Shown here one piece after another: positions 45,972 to 58,690 of a stretch of 64,000 nt of DNA. Each line of letters starts with the position of its first letter. Positions within the stretch are counted from its first letter, which is position 1. Source of the DNA: Clitopilus passeckerianus (taxonomy: Eukaryota > Basidiomycota > Agaricomycetes > Agaricales > Entolomataceae); contig CALYLX010000160.1 of the NCBI GenBank assembly GCA_944990035.1, forward strand, positions 558,001-622,000. The letters are read 5' to 3'. The position numbers were made by a program, and so were the translations under genes. The notes beneath the pieces are model-generated. The model saw only the letters and a list, made by a program, of their open reading frames with translations, did no database searches and was not told the DNA's origin.

Positions 45972-46041
45972 CCCCATCATTTTTGAACGCCATGAGCATA
46001 TTTTGAGCTATTTCGTTGATGACTTGCCTCTCCAAACCTGA

Positions 46042-48392
46042 TTAAGCCCAGGTAAACTCGATGAAGCGCTCGACCCAGGTATGGGACGTCAATTGATGCT
46101 TAGAGACCAAGAGTCAATCAGCGAAAGGGCGATGACGACGAAGAGGTTGGTTACCTCATAGTACCAGCTTTCTTCTGTAAATTCGGGTAGAGATGTTGCT
46201 GATCCCGTAAGTGGACTGAGAAGACGCTGGTTCGGTCGATGAGTAAAAACATGGGTAGTAATTAGACGACAGCCTTACATAGGGAATCACGGTGTGCTTA
46301 TGTTTTCTCTTGAGGCCTGTTCGCCGGAGAATCGATGGTAGGGACTGCTTCTTGAGAAATATCTCGAAAGGATGAGAATTTTCGTAGATTGACTGCATGA
46401 GGGGCGGCGAGTGATATATGAAGTTCATCATAGCACCTGTAAAACATGCTCGTGAATAGAAAGATAAATGCGAATCCCATAACTGTTAGACTTACGACGA
46501 GACTCGGAGTCCTCAACATTGGTAGGCTTCTTGGGGAGAGGGAGCTGTACAGGAGCATAATAAGATTAGACGAACTCGGTTTCAAATAAATCTTACGAAC
46601 CTTGCCTTCCCTTTCCAATTTCTTCATCAACTGGTCCGTGATATCCTTCTTTGCATTTGATACATTCCCGTCGGGTTGGCTTAGATGGGTCCAGTTCATG
46701 AAGTAGCCGAGAAGCGTGGATTTTGGCTGCGACGACAACAAAGGACCCCAAGCTTTGAGAGTTTCTTCGATACCAGCGTAATTGACATCAAGGATATTCG
46801 AGACGTCGATACGGTCGAATCTAATCGATGAAGGGACCCCGGCGGGAGATAAAATTCCCATTCGTATCATCTGCGAGAGGTCGGTCGCATCATCGTCAAA
46901 TATCCGGATGGAAATGTCGAAGTTCCGCAGGCATTTGGCAAAATGACGTAGTTGATCTGAAACGTAAAAGTACAAGCATCCGTAGATATCTTCGGGAGGT
47001 GCGCCATGGGCCATTCCTGCCTTGATAACTGCATCTAGTCTGCCAGAATGAGTTCAGTACAATTTGGATTGTAAATACAGAATAGATCTCACGAGTAGCC
47101 CCCCAACGGATCAGCGAAGTCCGTCTGCAACCAGGACCCATCAGGAGAAAAGAGGGAGGGGTTTGCGGCGACAAAGTGCTCGCTAGGAGTGCCGAAGGGT
47201 AGGAGAAGGCCATCTTGACGATAATGGAAGAAAGCCTGTCGATGTGATGGTTTCATACCAGAGTACATTCTCTCGCGGTAGTCTTCGCGAGGGGGAGCAT
47301 TTCTGATCTCTGAGTATTCAACGAGAGCCTCCAGTGATGAGATAGATGATGAGGCAAAGTGCTTCAGCATCATCCAGAGTAAAGGGGTGGGAATGAAGTT
47401 CAAGTTCGATCGAGCTCCTAAGGGAAAATTAATGAGGCGATCATCGTCGGTGATGTGATCCACCATGGAGGCCAGAACCCCTTGGAGCCTCAGTTGGTAT
47501 TCAATTGGAAAAGCGATCGAGTACCAGAAATGGAGGGCGATATCAGCTGCTAGACTCGTATCTGGGATGGCGCCAAGGATGAGCAGAATCATAATGTTTC
47601 TGCTAGCCATGAGTGGTGACTTGTCGTTAACGAGGATAGTGAGTTTCCCAGAGTAATCGTCAGGGAGAGCGCATACAGTGTGCACCACGCTTCCAAGATC
47701 TCCAGATGCTTGTTCGAAATTAGTATCAAGCTTCAATACGAAACGTAAAAGCATACCGATAAATGCGATTTTATAGTCTCTGGCGGCGCTTTTCTCATTC
47801 TGAGGAACGTTAAGGATATCGAGAGCTGGCATATTCGCCCAACTTCGCCCACATTTTAGAACCACTGTATTCAGAAAGGAGTGTATACGTACAGGGACAG
47901 GCCTTGGGAATATCGGTCTTCCATCTTGGTGAAAATGTCTTCAAGAATACTACTACGACCGCGAGAGATGAATTTCGGCGTTCTTCCTTCCCGGATGTAG
48001 GACGGTTGCCAGTCCGAGGATCGTAGGGGATGTTTGCAATCTAACGCGACCATGTAAGGGCGATTATCCGTGAATTCTTTCAGAATTTAACTCACCATCT
48101 TTGTGCGTTTTCCAATGTTTGTTCTGGCAACCCTGGCGAAAGAAAGAGTTCATCTCGGTAATTTTGGTTAACATATAAATGAAGAGTTACGAACTTTCGA
48201 GCAGTACCCTACAAGCCGACAGCCGCTGCAGAGACGAGTTCCGTTCTCGAGGCAGGGCTCATCGTCAGAATTTTCAGAATTGGCACATGGGAGTCGCTCG
48301 AAAGGAGGGATGGAAGGCTTTGCATTGTGTAGCATGTACTCATGAAGGCCTCTCATGTCAGTCGGAGGACCAGAATAAGTGGAGGTTGGCAT
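46042..48392 (-). CDS. MYND zinc-finger protein A (function unknown)
   Basis: Ten exons (48195-48392, 48096-48132, 47893-48040, 47757-47842, 47093-47708, 46601-47039, 46496-46544, 46279-46436, 46155-46226, 46042-46098) with GT-AG introns of 48-62 nt give 619 residues; every phase matches. The N-terminal MYND finger spans about residues 36-81: CSGCRLVGYCSKGCQNKHW, then KTHKDDCK, with zinc ligands completed across introns 1 and 2. The first ligand pair is widely spaced (PCANSENSDDEPC), as in many basidiomycete MYND proteins. It is followed by EGRTPKFIS and a long conserved C-terminal region (SGDLGSVVHTV...DDYSGK, HSPPLMQSIYENS, HTWVERFIEF) typical of that fungal group. MYND fingers mediate protein-protein contacts; no SET domain is present, so a methyltransferase role is not supported. 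The ATG 12 codons before MRGLHEYML is shared with copy B. Confidence 0.85.
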
Positions 48393-48850
48393 TGAAGAGC
48401 TTGGTGGGAAGATGGGAAGGGTAGAATAAGAGTGGTCGTAGGAGGTCTCAGAGGGGGCAGGCGGTAGTCCTTAAGACAGGGGCTTGGTCAAAGCCCATTG
48501 ATCGAACAATTATGGCCCTAGAAAGGAACACGATTCTTTCGTGTTGCCACGACGTGGAGCTCACTTTCAAATTGTGGCGAAGGTCGAATTCAGATCTATC
48601 TTTGGGGGTTCGTAAAATGAATAACCCAAAGCAGACGACACACAGTCAGCCGCAATAATTTTGTCTTTAGTTGAGCTAAATCTCTGGAGCAATGAGAGAT
48701 GCCTTCTTGTCGCCACTGCCAAGAGCCAGCCAAACCTGGGTCAATTTGTGAGCCAATGCTCAACTTCGGCGAGCATGGTAGATTTCGTCTTATGCTGCTG
48801 ACCAGTAATGGAAGGATTCTAGATCCCGTTGGAATCACGTAAGGCCACTG

Positions 48851-50950
48851 AGGAGCGTCATACGTAATGATCTCCGTCAGAGATTAGAGATCACAGAAAG
48901 CTTCTTTTCCTCGCAATACAAATTACCAAAGAGAGAACTTCTTGCCTGATAGAGATTTCGACACTTTGCGATCAGGTGGTGGCCCGCAGAGCATCAGAAA
49001 GGAGAGCCGAGAGTCAATTTCCGCGTAGGTAACACCGGAACAGCTGGTATCGCATTCTCCAATTCCATGGTGTCCGAAACCAAACCAGTGGTCTGGCGGC
49101 AACATGTCGCACCAGAACCGTAACTCTCATCCTCATATTTCCCTCCTCAACAACGAAATCGAATGCGAACAGCGAAAAGGAGTAAATCAAATGTATCTGG
49201 AAAACGCCGGATAAACTGAAGAAAGCGGGAGCAGGAAGAAAGAACTCACCATCGGTAATTTCTGAGGCTCAATACATTACATTTTATGCGAGCGTGAGTG
49301 CCGAAACAATCCTCTAATGATGTGAAAAGCTGAAAGGTCATTTGGTGAGCAAACGAAGCTCGGAGGAACATGAACTTACAGGAACGGATGACGGATGGAG
49401 TGACGATGATATCGACTCAGAGTCACAGACCATCCCAAGTGATGCAGGCAATACAGGCGAAGATTCCAACAGCGAAGGCCCACATCGACTTGGCGCCAGG
49501 GCAGATTCTCGCCGCTATATCGTCGGGGGTGAGAATGGACTCGACGTCCAGCAACAGAACGTGGACGCCAGAACCTTATGCGTAAGTATGCCGTCGCCTA
49601 CGGCGCAATTGAGGCTCAGGATGTAGTGGTTGATGCAGAAACTCGAGGGAACAGTGACACAGTTCTCTGTGAACCAGAAGGCGAGAATTCGGGTTCTAGA
49701 ACAATTTATAGAAAACTCATCACCGACAGCACACAAACTCAGCGACTTTCAGCGCAGACCCAATGGACATGGATAGCATTGACCTTGCGGTTGGCGATAT
49801 CCCGGGGGCGACTACATCACAGACAAGTGCGTTTGCAAGTACTAGTGTAGCCCCTGCACCAAGCACTGGCCCTTTTACTCAAGTTGGAGGCCAGACGTCA
49901 AAATGTTCAGGCCGGACGCGTATGATTCGTGACTTTGCTGCCCTATCAGCTTGTACAAATAGCGACGTGGCGGCGGATGCCGGGAAGTAGGAGGGAGTGG
50001 GGATCATCGAGTGCAAGAACGAGGCAGTTGGTAAGTTGACTCTAGAAAAGATATCAAGGCGGCGCTGACTTGCTGCTCAAGTATCGTCTTCCATGTATTG
50101 ATCGCGAGTACCAATCGAGTAACTGTATCTTTGAGGTATGTGAGGCGGATGCTATGCCATTGAAGAAGCGTAGATAGACGTGCAACTCTGGCAGTAGACA
50201 AAATACCGCCAACCAAGCACTGACTGCCATCCGAGAATAACCGAGCGTTGCCGACATCGGCAGGTCCTAAAATGGAAGTTGCATCTCATAGCCGTTAGTT
50301 AGTCCGGTGGGGCTCTTCGTAGCGTTTCCGACCCCGTATCTGAGATTCTTGTCGGTGGCCCCCTTGGCAATCACGAGAGCCCCGTGAGTAGAAACTATCA
50401 ATAGCTTTGCCAATAGTTGGAAATGGTGCCTGCCAATTTGACCAGTAATTGGACCTCGTCTAGTGGAATTGGTAGGATGATTGTCAGTGCAACGACCTGC
50501 AATGAAATACGAGAAACCAACTCGTGCAATTATCTCTTCCCTCAGTGCGCAATCAGATCAGAATCTTCCTCCATTATGAACCTATCTAGAAACAGCCTCA
50601 TGGTAAAGACTACAACGCCCCTATTCACCTCGGCCGATCCTTGACTAATCCAGCTTATTCTAGTCGCTCCGCCTCTCATCGTTGCCTGATCCTTCCCAAA
50701 GTTTCCATCCCTGCAGAAAAGAAACCACCAACAGGCTGAAATACACTCTTACGGTGAAGGTGGCTTACTATCTGCGGCGCATCGCCACATACCTCGCGAT
50801 CGTTCCATTATTTCAAAGCTGACACTTTCGGAGTTACGGTGCGCTGCTGCTCAACTTAAGCTCGGAGGAGCCTATCAGCATTCGCCTCGTGCCAGGGATT
50901 GCTTCAAATGAGGTGTATGTCCGATTTCGATTGTTCTCACATTTTAATAC
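48851..50950. other. Low-coding DNA with candidate exons
   Basis: A plus frame at 49342-49581 (acidic, Ser/Asp-rich) can be joined, in phase, over a 57-nt GTAAGT...TGCAG intron to a frame that continues KLEGTVTQFSVNQKAR and stops at about 49783. The frame has no ATG, and a following ATG frame (49763-49990) overlaps it, so no complete model emerges. Other frames here start at TTG or GTG. I see no recognisable domain. Confidence 0.3.
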
Positions 50951-50960
50951 TGATCACCTT

Positions 50961-51580
50961 CTACAATGATTGAGCGTAATATGTCTTATTTTCGGGGTCG
51001 GTCTTGCGTCGGTTGCCTGAACCTCTCACTCCTCGATGTTCCCACCCCTCGATTCTCGTCAGTATATCGGGTGTATATTCTACATCGGATTCATCCGAAG
51101 ATTTAGCACGTCCAAGAATTGTAGACGGATACGCCGCGCTTGAGGTGGCTTCTGTAGTTTCAAATTGAAAGAGGGCAAGGTGCCAGAGGAAGGTAGATTT
51201 TGGACAGGATAGCAGACCAAGTCTCTTCGTCTGTAAGGAGAGGTTTTGGGAGGGAAACAGTGTGTTTCCTACGAATGCTAAATAATCACCTGGACCACAA
51301 ACAAGGTCCGGCCCGAAGTTGCAACCTGGAGGTGGTATGAGCATCGCGTTGACCCACTCGTGGGATGAGACAGCGTTGAACGAAAGGGAGATCAACTCAG
51401 CCCTAAACAGAACCTCAATTAGAGTAGATTCGTCAAGAAATACGCCTGTGCCATCATGAGCTGTGAAGGGCCGACGATATTCGCGGAGAAGCTAGGGATG
51501 CGTGTATAGTTCACGCAACAAGATATGTTTTGCAGTGGTCTTGATTTGATCTCCGATACTTTCATTTATCTCCTTCTAGT
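50961..51580 (-). pseudogene. Probable gene remnant, unknown family
   Basis: The minus frame from the stop at 50961 is open up to 51491 and reads like protein: TGVFLDESTLIEVLFRAELI, then AMLIPPPGCNFGPDLVCGPG, followed by a charged C-terminus. At 51492-51494 there is an in-frame TAG; beyond it the same frame continues for 27 codons (DQIKTTAKHILLREL). Either the TAG ends an intron (CCCTAG acceptor) or it is a nonsense mutation. No start codon or upstream exons could be fixed. The family is not one I can name. Confidence 0.4.
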
Positions 51581-52508
51581 CTTGCATCCTTCGGACGTTT
51601 GAGCGTTAATCTGCCAATGTCCCATGATAGAACTCGAAATTATCTGTGTGTGTGTCACCATGTGCAGCGTTCAATAGTTGCGGAGTTGATAGATTCCCCG
51701 GGCCTCAGAAAGAAGGAAGAGATTTCTCAGTGATTCAAGATTTACTCAAAGGCAGGGTCTATGTCTAATCGTCCGCAGTTTCAGCGCTCTAGAATTATAT
51801 CTAATGGCCCAGGACCTAGCTGCGATACTCGGGCGGGATAGATGTGGTTGTGTCAAAGGTCACGCATCCTACTCCCCGAAGAAGAGTCTTGTGGCAGATT
51901 TAGGGGGAGAAATTAAAGTTCAAGGGTGTATTGGTATCTGCTCATCCTAACATCTGAAGGATGTCACGTCCATCCCCCACTCACGCATTTATGTTGATGG
52001 CAGAGCTTTCGACGTATAGAAACGGGCTTCAATTTTCATACTGACAAGCACAGGTTCGGACAAAAGCTGACTGAATTCCGCCCGTCGGAGTGGTATGTTT
52101 ATCAAATTGCTCCCAACGACCGCGACGTAAGGTCACGCATCACCCATCTTGGCCTCAATGGGGAAGCTCGGTCCACAAAATCCAGATTTCAAATGAGATT
52201 GCATCCATAATCAAGCAAAAATGGGATGCACACGGCAAGTGGCTGCAGACTATTGATTATCTTTGCAAATTCGGGATAGCATATGCTCGTCATCATTTGC
52301 ACAATCGGCTGTGCTTCTAACTCAGCCTCATGAATTCACACTCTCCATGTATGGGAGGCGACGATCTTCTGTTTTGCCGCCCTCGGAAACCGTGCTGGAG
52401 CTTGGCTCCTTATAATCTCCAGTCGAAAGGAGAAGCTGACTCAAGCCCATTCAAGGACTCTTCTTTCGTCCAATCTTCTGGTCATCAGCTCGTACTCAAT
52501 CCTGAACT
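51581..52508. other. Intergenic, 5' of BTB gene
   Basis: No gene is resolved. A short plus segment near 52070-52190 reads LTEFRPSEWYVYQIAP and may be a lone exon or relic. The rest shows only unrelated short frames. Confidence 0.3.
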
Positions 52509-53416
52509 ATGTCTTCAACCGCTGGCACGCCAAATGATTTGTCCTTGTGTAAGCGAGATGAATATTATTACTTTGAAGATGTGTATTTCATCGTAAGTGT
52601 ATCTATTATTTAGTTCGAATTTACTCGTGCCACAAAAAGTATTTGGGCTCCACGTCTGCCTATCGGGCGTTGGAGGCACGAATACTTAGTGTGGCGACGA
52701 GTAAATGACTGAGTACGTTATCCTGCAGGTGGAAAAGACCATTTTTAAAATTCCTAGGCACCACTTCGACGAATCAGCCCATTTCGCCAAGGTGTTCGGC
52801 ACAGCTCCTGGATCAGGGGGGGGGGACATCATCAAAGTGAATCTCGAGGACACCATGGTTGAGGATTTTCGCCAGCTTTTGCGTGTCTTATACCCACGGT
52901 CAGCACTCAGCTTTACTTACCCATTCGACGCTGATCTTTACTCATATCTCTCTCCTTGTAAACAGCCATTTTGACGCTGAAGAACTCACTACACGCCAAT
53001 GGATCTCAGTCCTCAGTCTATCCACGCTTTGGGGTTTTGATAAAGTTCGTACAATTGCGATCAGGAAGTTGGAGGCGATTCCTATGAGTGGCATAAAGGG
53101 TGGACTTCAGCTACTCGTTCTTTCCCAGAGGCACGGCGTCAAGGAATGGCTCCTTCGGGCACTTCGCCTCCTAGCTGAGAAAAACGAGTTCAAGGAAGCC
53201 TTTGCGGATGCGATAGGAGCTGCGATGAGCTATCGAGTAACCTGCCTTCAAGGTATGGTTGCCGGGGTTCGATGGGAGAAGAAGGAGAAGGGGAGTAAGC
53301 AGGACGTTTCCGAGGCTGAAATTGACCGTCTTATCAAAGTCGTCTTCCCCGAGGTTGAGTTGCCCAAGGACGATGCTGCGGCAAATGGGACGAAGGGCTC
53401 AGAGCCGAAGAAGTAA
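52509..53416 (+). CDS. BTB/POZ-domain protein 1
   Basis: Three exons (52509-52592, 52729-52898, 52966-53416) encode 234 residues; introns are 136 and 67 nt, the second with a GTCAGC donor. The N-terminal half is the BTB fold as found in the large basidiomycete family: EYYYFEDVYFIVEKTIFKIPRH, then FRQLLRVLYPR, HFDAEELTTRQWISVLSLST and LWGFDKVRTIAIRKLE. After the fold comes a BACK-like helical stretch (LQLLVLSQRHGVKEWLLRAL) and a lysine/glutamate-rich tail. BTB domains dimerise or recruit cullin-3 in known proteins; the partner here is unknown. There is no zinc finger or kelch repeat. A run of nine G at about 52818-52826 encodes glycines and keeps the frame. A truncated relative lies at 57284-57824. 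Confidence 0.85.
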
Positions 53417-56400
53417 ACATCTTGATTGTATCGTAGTCAGGTAATTCGACTTGTTTGTATTCAGCCTGTATCAACACGACAACATATCTTTTTTCCCTAC
53501 TTGTAACTCTCACTTTTCGACGTATCGGACGCCTGCCGTCTTCATATCAGTTAAGTGTGAGTTGGCTAGTTGTTATAAATCGTCATGTGTTCTGTCAATG
53601 AATGGACCCAAGTGATCGATCATCTGCCCATATCGTATACGGCAGTCTGGAAATCCATATGTGGTCCAAAGAGGATACATTTCATCAGAACGTGTCAAGG
53701 AGTACACGTTTCTTTCCCTTTCAAATCAGCTGCGGTGAAGGTGGGGTGAATGTTGCACTCCACCGATTCGCTGGAGCTGCGAACAGCTATCGACTTCTAT
53801 GATCCGGGGCTCGCGCTGGAATAACTCACTCTTAAGCCCATTCGTCGCGTAAGAGACGAGAAAACGTTTTCTCAATGTGTCTGGTCAAACTTCGTCCGTC
53901 ATAGATTGTTATACGAGTATGCGAGAACAATTGACTCATGGCAGGGAACAGTGGTCTATTGTTACTTATACCGACCACGGACTTAGAGGATGGCTTCGTT
54001 CGCCAGGCAGGATTGGCCTTTCGGGCCGTAAGAATTCTCTATTCAGAGGTGGGAGGAGCGAGTGAGCACGCGTTCATGAATGCATCGAGATTAAACGAGG
54101 AAGGGGTAGGAAAGAAGAACGAGAATGAGTAGAATACAATAAAGTAGCGAAAATTGAAGATAGAGAACATAGGATATAGGTTTGAGATGAATACAATAGA
54201 TTGATACCTCATCGAAAGCAGGGTCCAGATGGGATTGGATGTGGTGACGACGTGTAGAAGAACATACACAGTAGACAATGGGGCCACGGAGATGGGGACG
54301 GATGAAGTGGGTCAACACGATATGATTGCAGCTAGCGGAACGACAAGAAAGGCGAAGGGTTCAGGGGAGACGGGATGAGACGAGACGAAACAAATCTGAG
54401 TGAAATATCCCAAAATCGAAGGTTCCAAGAAAGGGAGCACGAGTGAGCAAATAGACCGATACAGGGGATGAGAAATTCAATAGGCAGATTGTAGCAATTC
54501 CAGGATTGCACATCCTTTCCATACTCGACCACGCTGGTCTTCTGACACAACGCACCCTCCACATCGTTCCCATCCGGCACCTAGTCATTCATTTGACTCA
54601 AAATCGCCAGTTCGATAACAAGGATTGGGACGCTCTCTAATCCTGGCCTCGATTTCATATTCCCCAGGAAGAGGTATTACAATGGGCGCGGTTGGTGATG
54701 CCACAACCTGTCGTTACATTGACGGAAACGTCACAGCCATAGCTCAAGCGCCGGGGGTTCGGGCTGAGTTATTTCGCCGAGGTAGTCTGCAACGTGGAGG
54801 AAGGAAGGCCTATGTTCCTTTCCATGATCTTTGTTCGAATTCTTCGACGCCACGGGATCATGAATCGGTATCTGTAAGAGCATCCCTTAACGGAGAAGAA
54901 GCCGGATAGCTGGGGATAGTCTGACGATGGTCGATGTAATGTCGCGAGGAGAGGTCCGTAGATGATATAGCATATGTTATGATCCACCTCACACCTAATT
55001 TGCCCCCATGAAACCGGACGCAGTGCAAAGGGTAGATGTTGAAGGTGGGTGTACAGTGCTAGACTTGATTAACCTGTGATTAACCTGCCAAAGCTGCCTG
55101 ATGCGCATAGAAGTTGGCAACATTAAGGTAATGCCCTTCTACTGTCTTGAGCAGCCTGCGTGTAGGAAGTGTTTTTCGTACGCCGACGGTCGGGCTTCAG
55201 AGTATAGGTCCAGACGGAGGAGTCCAGAAGTGATCATGATGATTCATCTGCGTCATATTTTTGTCGCTCTGGAGTCTTTGCAAGGAGAAGAGAAGTGCCA
55301 AGCGGTAAAGCTTTAAAGGACAGAAGAGAGCAGGAACCTAGATTAAATCTGGACGATGCGTGACACACTGAACAGCACTGTCACCCCTTACGTCAGTGTG
55401 GTGGATCATGGAATTCGACAATTGACCAACATCAGCATACCTTATGATACAAATTCCTCCTCCTCGCTAAAGCACCGAGGTGAAGCAGGATGACAGGGAT
55501 GGATACATTGTTTCTCCAGAAATGGCCATGGCCTTGGACCTGGCCAAACGGCATGAAACAACGCTGGCTTTCCAAGGCGTCCTGTCTACTCTTCCGTTCT
55601 CGTACTAAACGTCCCTGTCTCCTCAAAAGACTACCTTCTAGGTTATTCGGGCTTACTCTTTTCTCACATACTCCTGCTTCACTGCCTTGATCCCGGTCAA
55701 CACCGCCAGAGGATTTCGACAAACTACTGCGGCATTCGACTCGGATGGTTCTCGCGAAGACTACAGAACGCGTAAAACGTAAAGTCTCTCTTACATCCCC
55801 CCCGCTTCACTTCCATTCCTGATAGCTACCAGATGGCGAATCTCCATGAGATAGTAATACCATCTCTGTGCATGGTGTATCACAGGTATGAATCATCATT
55901 CTTTGGCAGTTCTCCCCGCTCACCTCGGCAGTTCTGCAGTGTCCCTTGAACCCTTTATAACAAGGTGTAGAATGCAATCCTCACCTCGGCTTGTCAGTCC
56001 GCACGCTGCCCGATAATCTGGAGTTGTTATCGTGGGGAGGGAGAGTCGGATAGAAAAGGGAGCAAGAAGTGGAAGGAATGCCGGAGGGGCCGATAATCCT
56101 TCGCTGGCGGCGGTGCGGAAGGCGAGGGCGTGGAACAAATGGTACTCGGCTCTACAATCAACGATCCACGCTCAAGGGAGCCATGCTATCCCATCTGACA
56201 AGACCTTATCTTATAGGCGTTCCCACCGTCGGCGACAGTCTTACAAGCTCTGCGCTTGTCCCCCAAGGCCAAATGATGTGGCTTCGTCGAGAGTGCCTCA
56301 CATCACTCGTCAACCACTACAAAGCCAAGCTTCTCCTCTCATGACGTTCTGGCGGAATGGAGGCCGCCATCGGCCAGGGATAGCATGATAGCTTCGTAAC

Positions 56401-57283
56401 AACTAGATCTGCCTGAGGATATGCTTACTGCCGAACCCAATGCATTATCACATATTCAAATTGTTTCTGCACGCCCCACCACGACCAAGTCAACGTAAGA
56501 GATCTTGGCGAGCCTGTGAGAATTTCCCAGCCTCGAGGAACGTGTTTTGGCTTTGGTTACTGTCGTCCCCAGCGGTTCCCTCTAAGTGGAATGGTTGAAC
56601 AGCCATGACCAGATCACGATCTCCCTACACGATCTCAATGGTCCAAGCAGGTTCTCGGAGGTGGGACGCCCGCGGACCCCTGGCGTAATATATAGTTGTT
56701 ACCACGCCTTGGTGTCGGTTGGTCTTGATATACATACCGGAATGGGCTGATCATTGCCAGATTCCTTACCATCGTGTGTTATTGTTAGAACCTACGACAC
56801 AAGGAGAACAAGGGATCGAAAAGCTGTTGAGCGCCAATCTGCTGTGAGATGTCCTCATGGTGATGTGTGTGTCCCTCCACGCGTGAGCCATATTAACACT
56901 GGATTGTAAATTGTAGCCGTACCGAATAAAGGGGCAGAAAGGTTCGTGCCGAGGGCTGAGATATCATTAGGAAAGATGGTCGTTGCTTGTCTCTAACTTT
57001 CGAATGGGCAGACTTAAGCGTTGAGCCGGTAATTCGGGATGGAAACCCACTCAGAAGCAAAAGGAGCTACCCTGATTGTCTGCGGTTCGATTACCATCAC
57101 CTATAGGAGGAGCTGTTGACCCCGGGACCCTGAGCGCAGCCTCATGGATATTCAGTGGCCATGTATGAACACCGACGATCCTGTGGTATGACAGCCTCAA
57201 TAAGTGTACTGAAAGTGTAATCACTCATAAGATCGACCCCAGAGAAGCCAAGGTCATCACGCCCTTCGTCTACTCACCTGGTA
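53417..57283. other. Long low-coding stretch with gene scraps
   Basis: No complete gene. On the minus strand near 54470-54740 two protein-like pieces occur in different frames: TAPIVIPLPGEYEIEARIRE and, downstream, DGNDVEGALCQKTSVVEYG. They cannot be joined by a clear intron and match nothing I know. Overlapping frames at 55432-55722 and 56032-56388 look like chance. No mobile-element genes seen. Confidence 0.4.
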
Positions 57284-57824
57284 ATGCCAAACATGGGCTC
57301 AACCTCCTCATCTGACTTGACCTCCTGTCGAACAGACGAGTTTCACTACTTTGAGGATGTGTACTTTCTTGTGCGTACCTCTCGTTATTAATGGTCCTTA
57401 AAACAAATCCGTGAGCGCCTTGGCGGCAGGTTAACAAGACCATCTTCAAGCTGCCGCGACACCACTTCGACAATTCTCCTCACTTCCGCCAGCTTTTTGA
57501 CGGAAACAAGGGATCTCCCGAGTTGAGGAGCCCCGGTGGAAGCGTGATCAAGGAAAATCGAATACATTGTCTCACGGACACCAACGTCGACGACTTTCGT
57601 CAGTTTATCAGAGTGCTGTATCCACGGTGAGTCATTCCCCCTTTTCCATTCGAGGTTTCGGTAACTTATCTACGACTTGTGTGGACAGCCATTTCGATGC
57701 TGAAGAACTCACCGGGCCCCAATGGTTCTCGGTTCTCAAGCTATCTACGCTTTGGGGCTTTGAGAAGGTCCGTGAGATCGCCATCAGGAATGTAGAGGTC
57801 TGGTTGGGAATATCATTTTCATGA
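57284..57824 (+). pseudogene. Truncated BTB/POZ paralogue 2
   Basis: Exons 57284-57370, 57430-57626 and 57689-57824 splice in phase to 139 residues and follow the same exon plan as the BTB gene at 52509. Matching parts are FHYFEDVYFLVNKTIFKLPRH, DDFRQFIRVLYPR, HFDAEELTGPQWFSVLKLST and LWGFEKVREIAIRNVE. The frame then runs into eight unrelated residues and a stop, exactly where the other protein enters its BACK-like helices, so about 100 residues are lost. The loop after the first helix is longer than in copy 1. It may yield a BTB-only protein or be a decaying copy; I favour decay, with no C-terminal remains found downstream. Confidence 0.7.
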
Positions 57825-58690
57825 AGTCCTGGAGTAACCGATATCTGCTTTTGGTAATGCACTCTCTACTGGTGTACCGGGGGGCATCGAAAGGAAACTC
57901 AGTACTCAGAATGTGTATGGTCGGACGTTGACAGAGGATCCGCACACGCACGGCATGTATAGGACATCCGATTCGGCTTCGACTCCAAAGGGTGTGGAAA
58001 TAATTTCCTTAGCCGCAGGGAGCGCAGTGTAGTCAAGTCTCGTCGAATTTGGTAGTGTACTAGCGAACCTAAATGCAGAACAACTCCTCGAAGGTCGAGG
58101 AGTGAGCGTGAAAGTGGATGATGAAGGGTTTGATGGTGACCGTCAGCCGAGTGAGAGATGCGACGCGTTGAAGGGAGAAAGCGCAGAAACTGAAAGAACA
58201 GAACGAAATCCCTCAATATACTAGGGTCCACTCTTTGTGGACAGTCCTAAAGCTCTCTTTGATCTTGGTGCTAACGAAGTCCTGAGAGGTTCGACTGACG
58301 AACAGGCTTGACACGGGCGGAGGGTTGGGGGAGAGGGTACAATTTTTGCAGAAGAGGGGAAAAGTTAGGAAGGTACAGTCGCAATTGCGGGTAGCAGGCA
58401 TTTATAATCTCCAGAAACCAAAGGCGCACGTACTCTTATGCCCTTGGACCCAATATGATGTCATAATGTACAGAAATACGAAGAGAGAACTCGAAAACGA
58501 GAGAGAAAGAATAAGATACGAAAAAGGAAAAACCTCAGCCGAATTTGGAAATACCTCCAGATGACGAGTCCTGGGGAATCGGTCGAGGCGATAGGAGTCG
58601 CGTAGGCGTGCCGTGGCCCTAACAGCAGCATCTGTTACGCGTCCTAGGACTCCCTTCAGTCCTCTACCAAAGTTGCGAGGAGAGGAGGAT
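57825..58690. other. Intergenic between truncated BTB copy and duplication B
   Basis: Nothing recognisable. Minus frames here (57899-58231, 58402-58704) have arginine- and serine-rich translations without a domain. Confidence 0.4.

Larger units (their letters stand above)
43470..48850. repeat. Segmental duplication, copy A (with MYND gene A)
   Basis: Aligns in direct orientation with 58690-64000, offset about 15.2 kb. The left end starts at GTGACATCAG(G)TCACT; the right end is still matching at the window edge, with GTGAGCCAATGCTCAA and TTCGGCGAGCAT. Within it, 43500-45600 is decayed family DNA and 45700-48850 holds the MYND gene and flanks. Exons are far better conserved than the decayed part. 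Confidence 0.9.

Noticed and set aside
46042..48392. SET/MYND lysine methyltransferase
   Set aside because: Only the MYND finger is seen; there is no SET core motif such as NHSC or GEELT-like sequence in the long C-terminal region.
49342..49990. Spliced acidic gene
   Set aside because: One in-phase junction exists, but there is no ATG and the following frame overlaps; kept only as a candidate within an intergenic entry.
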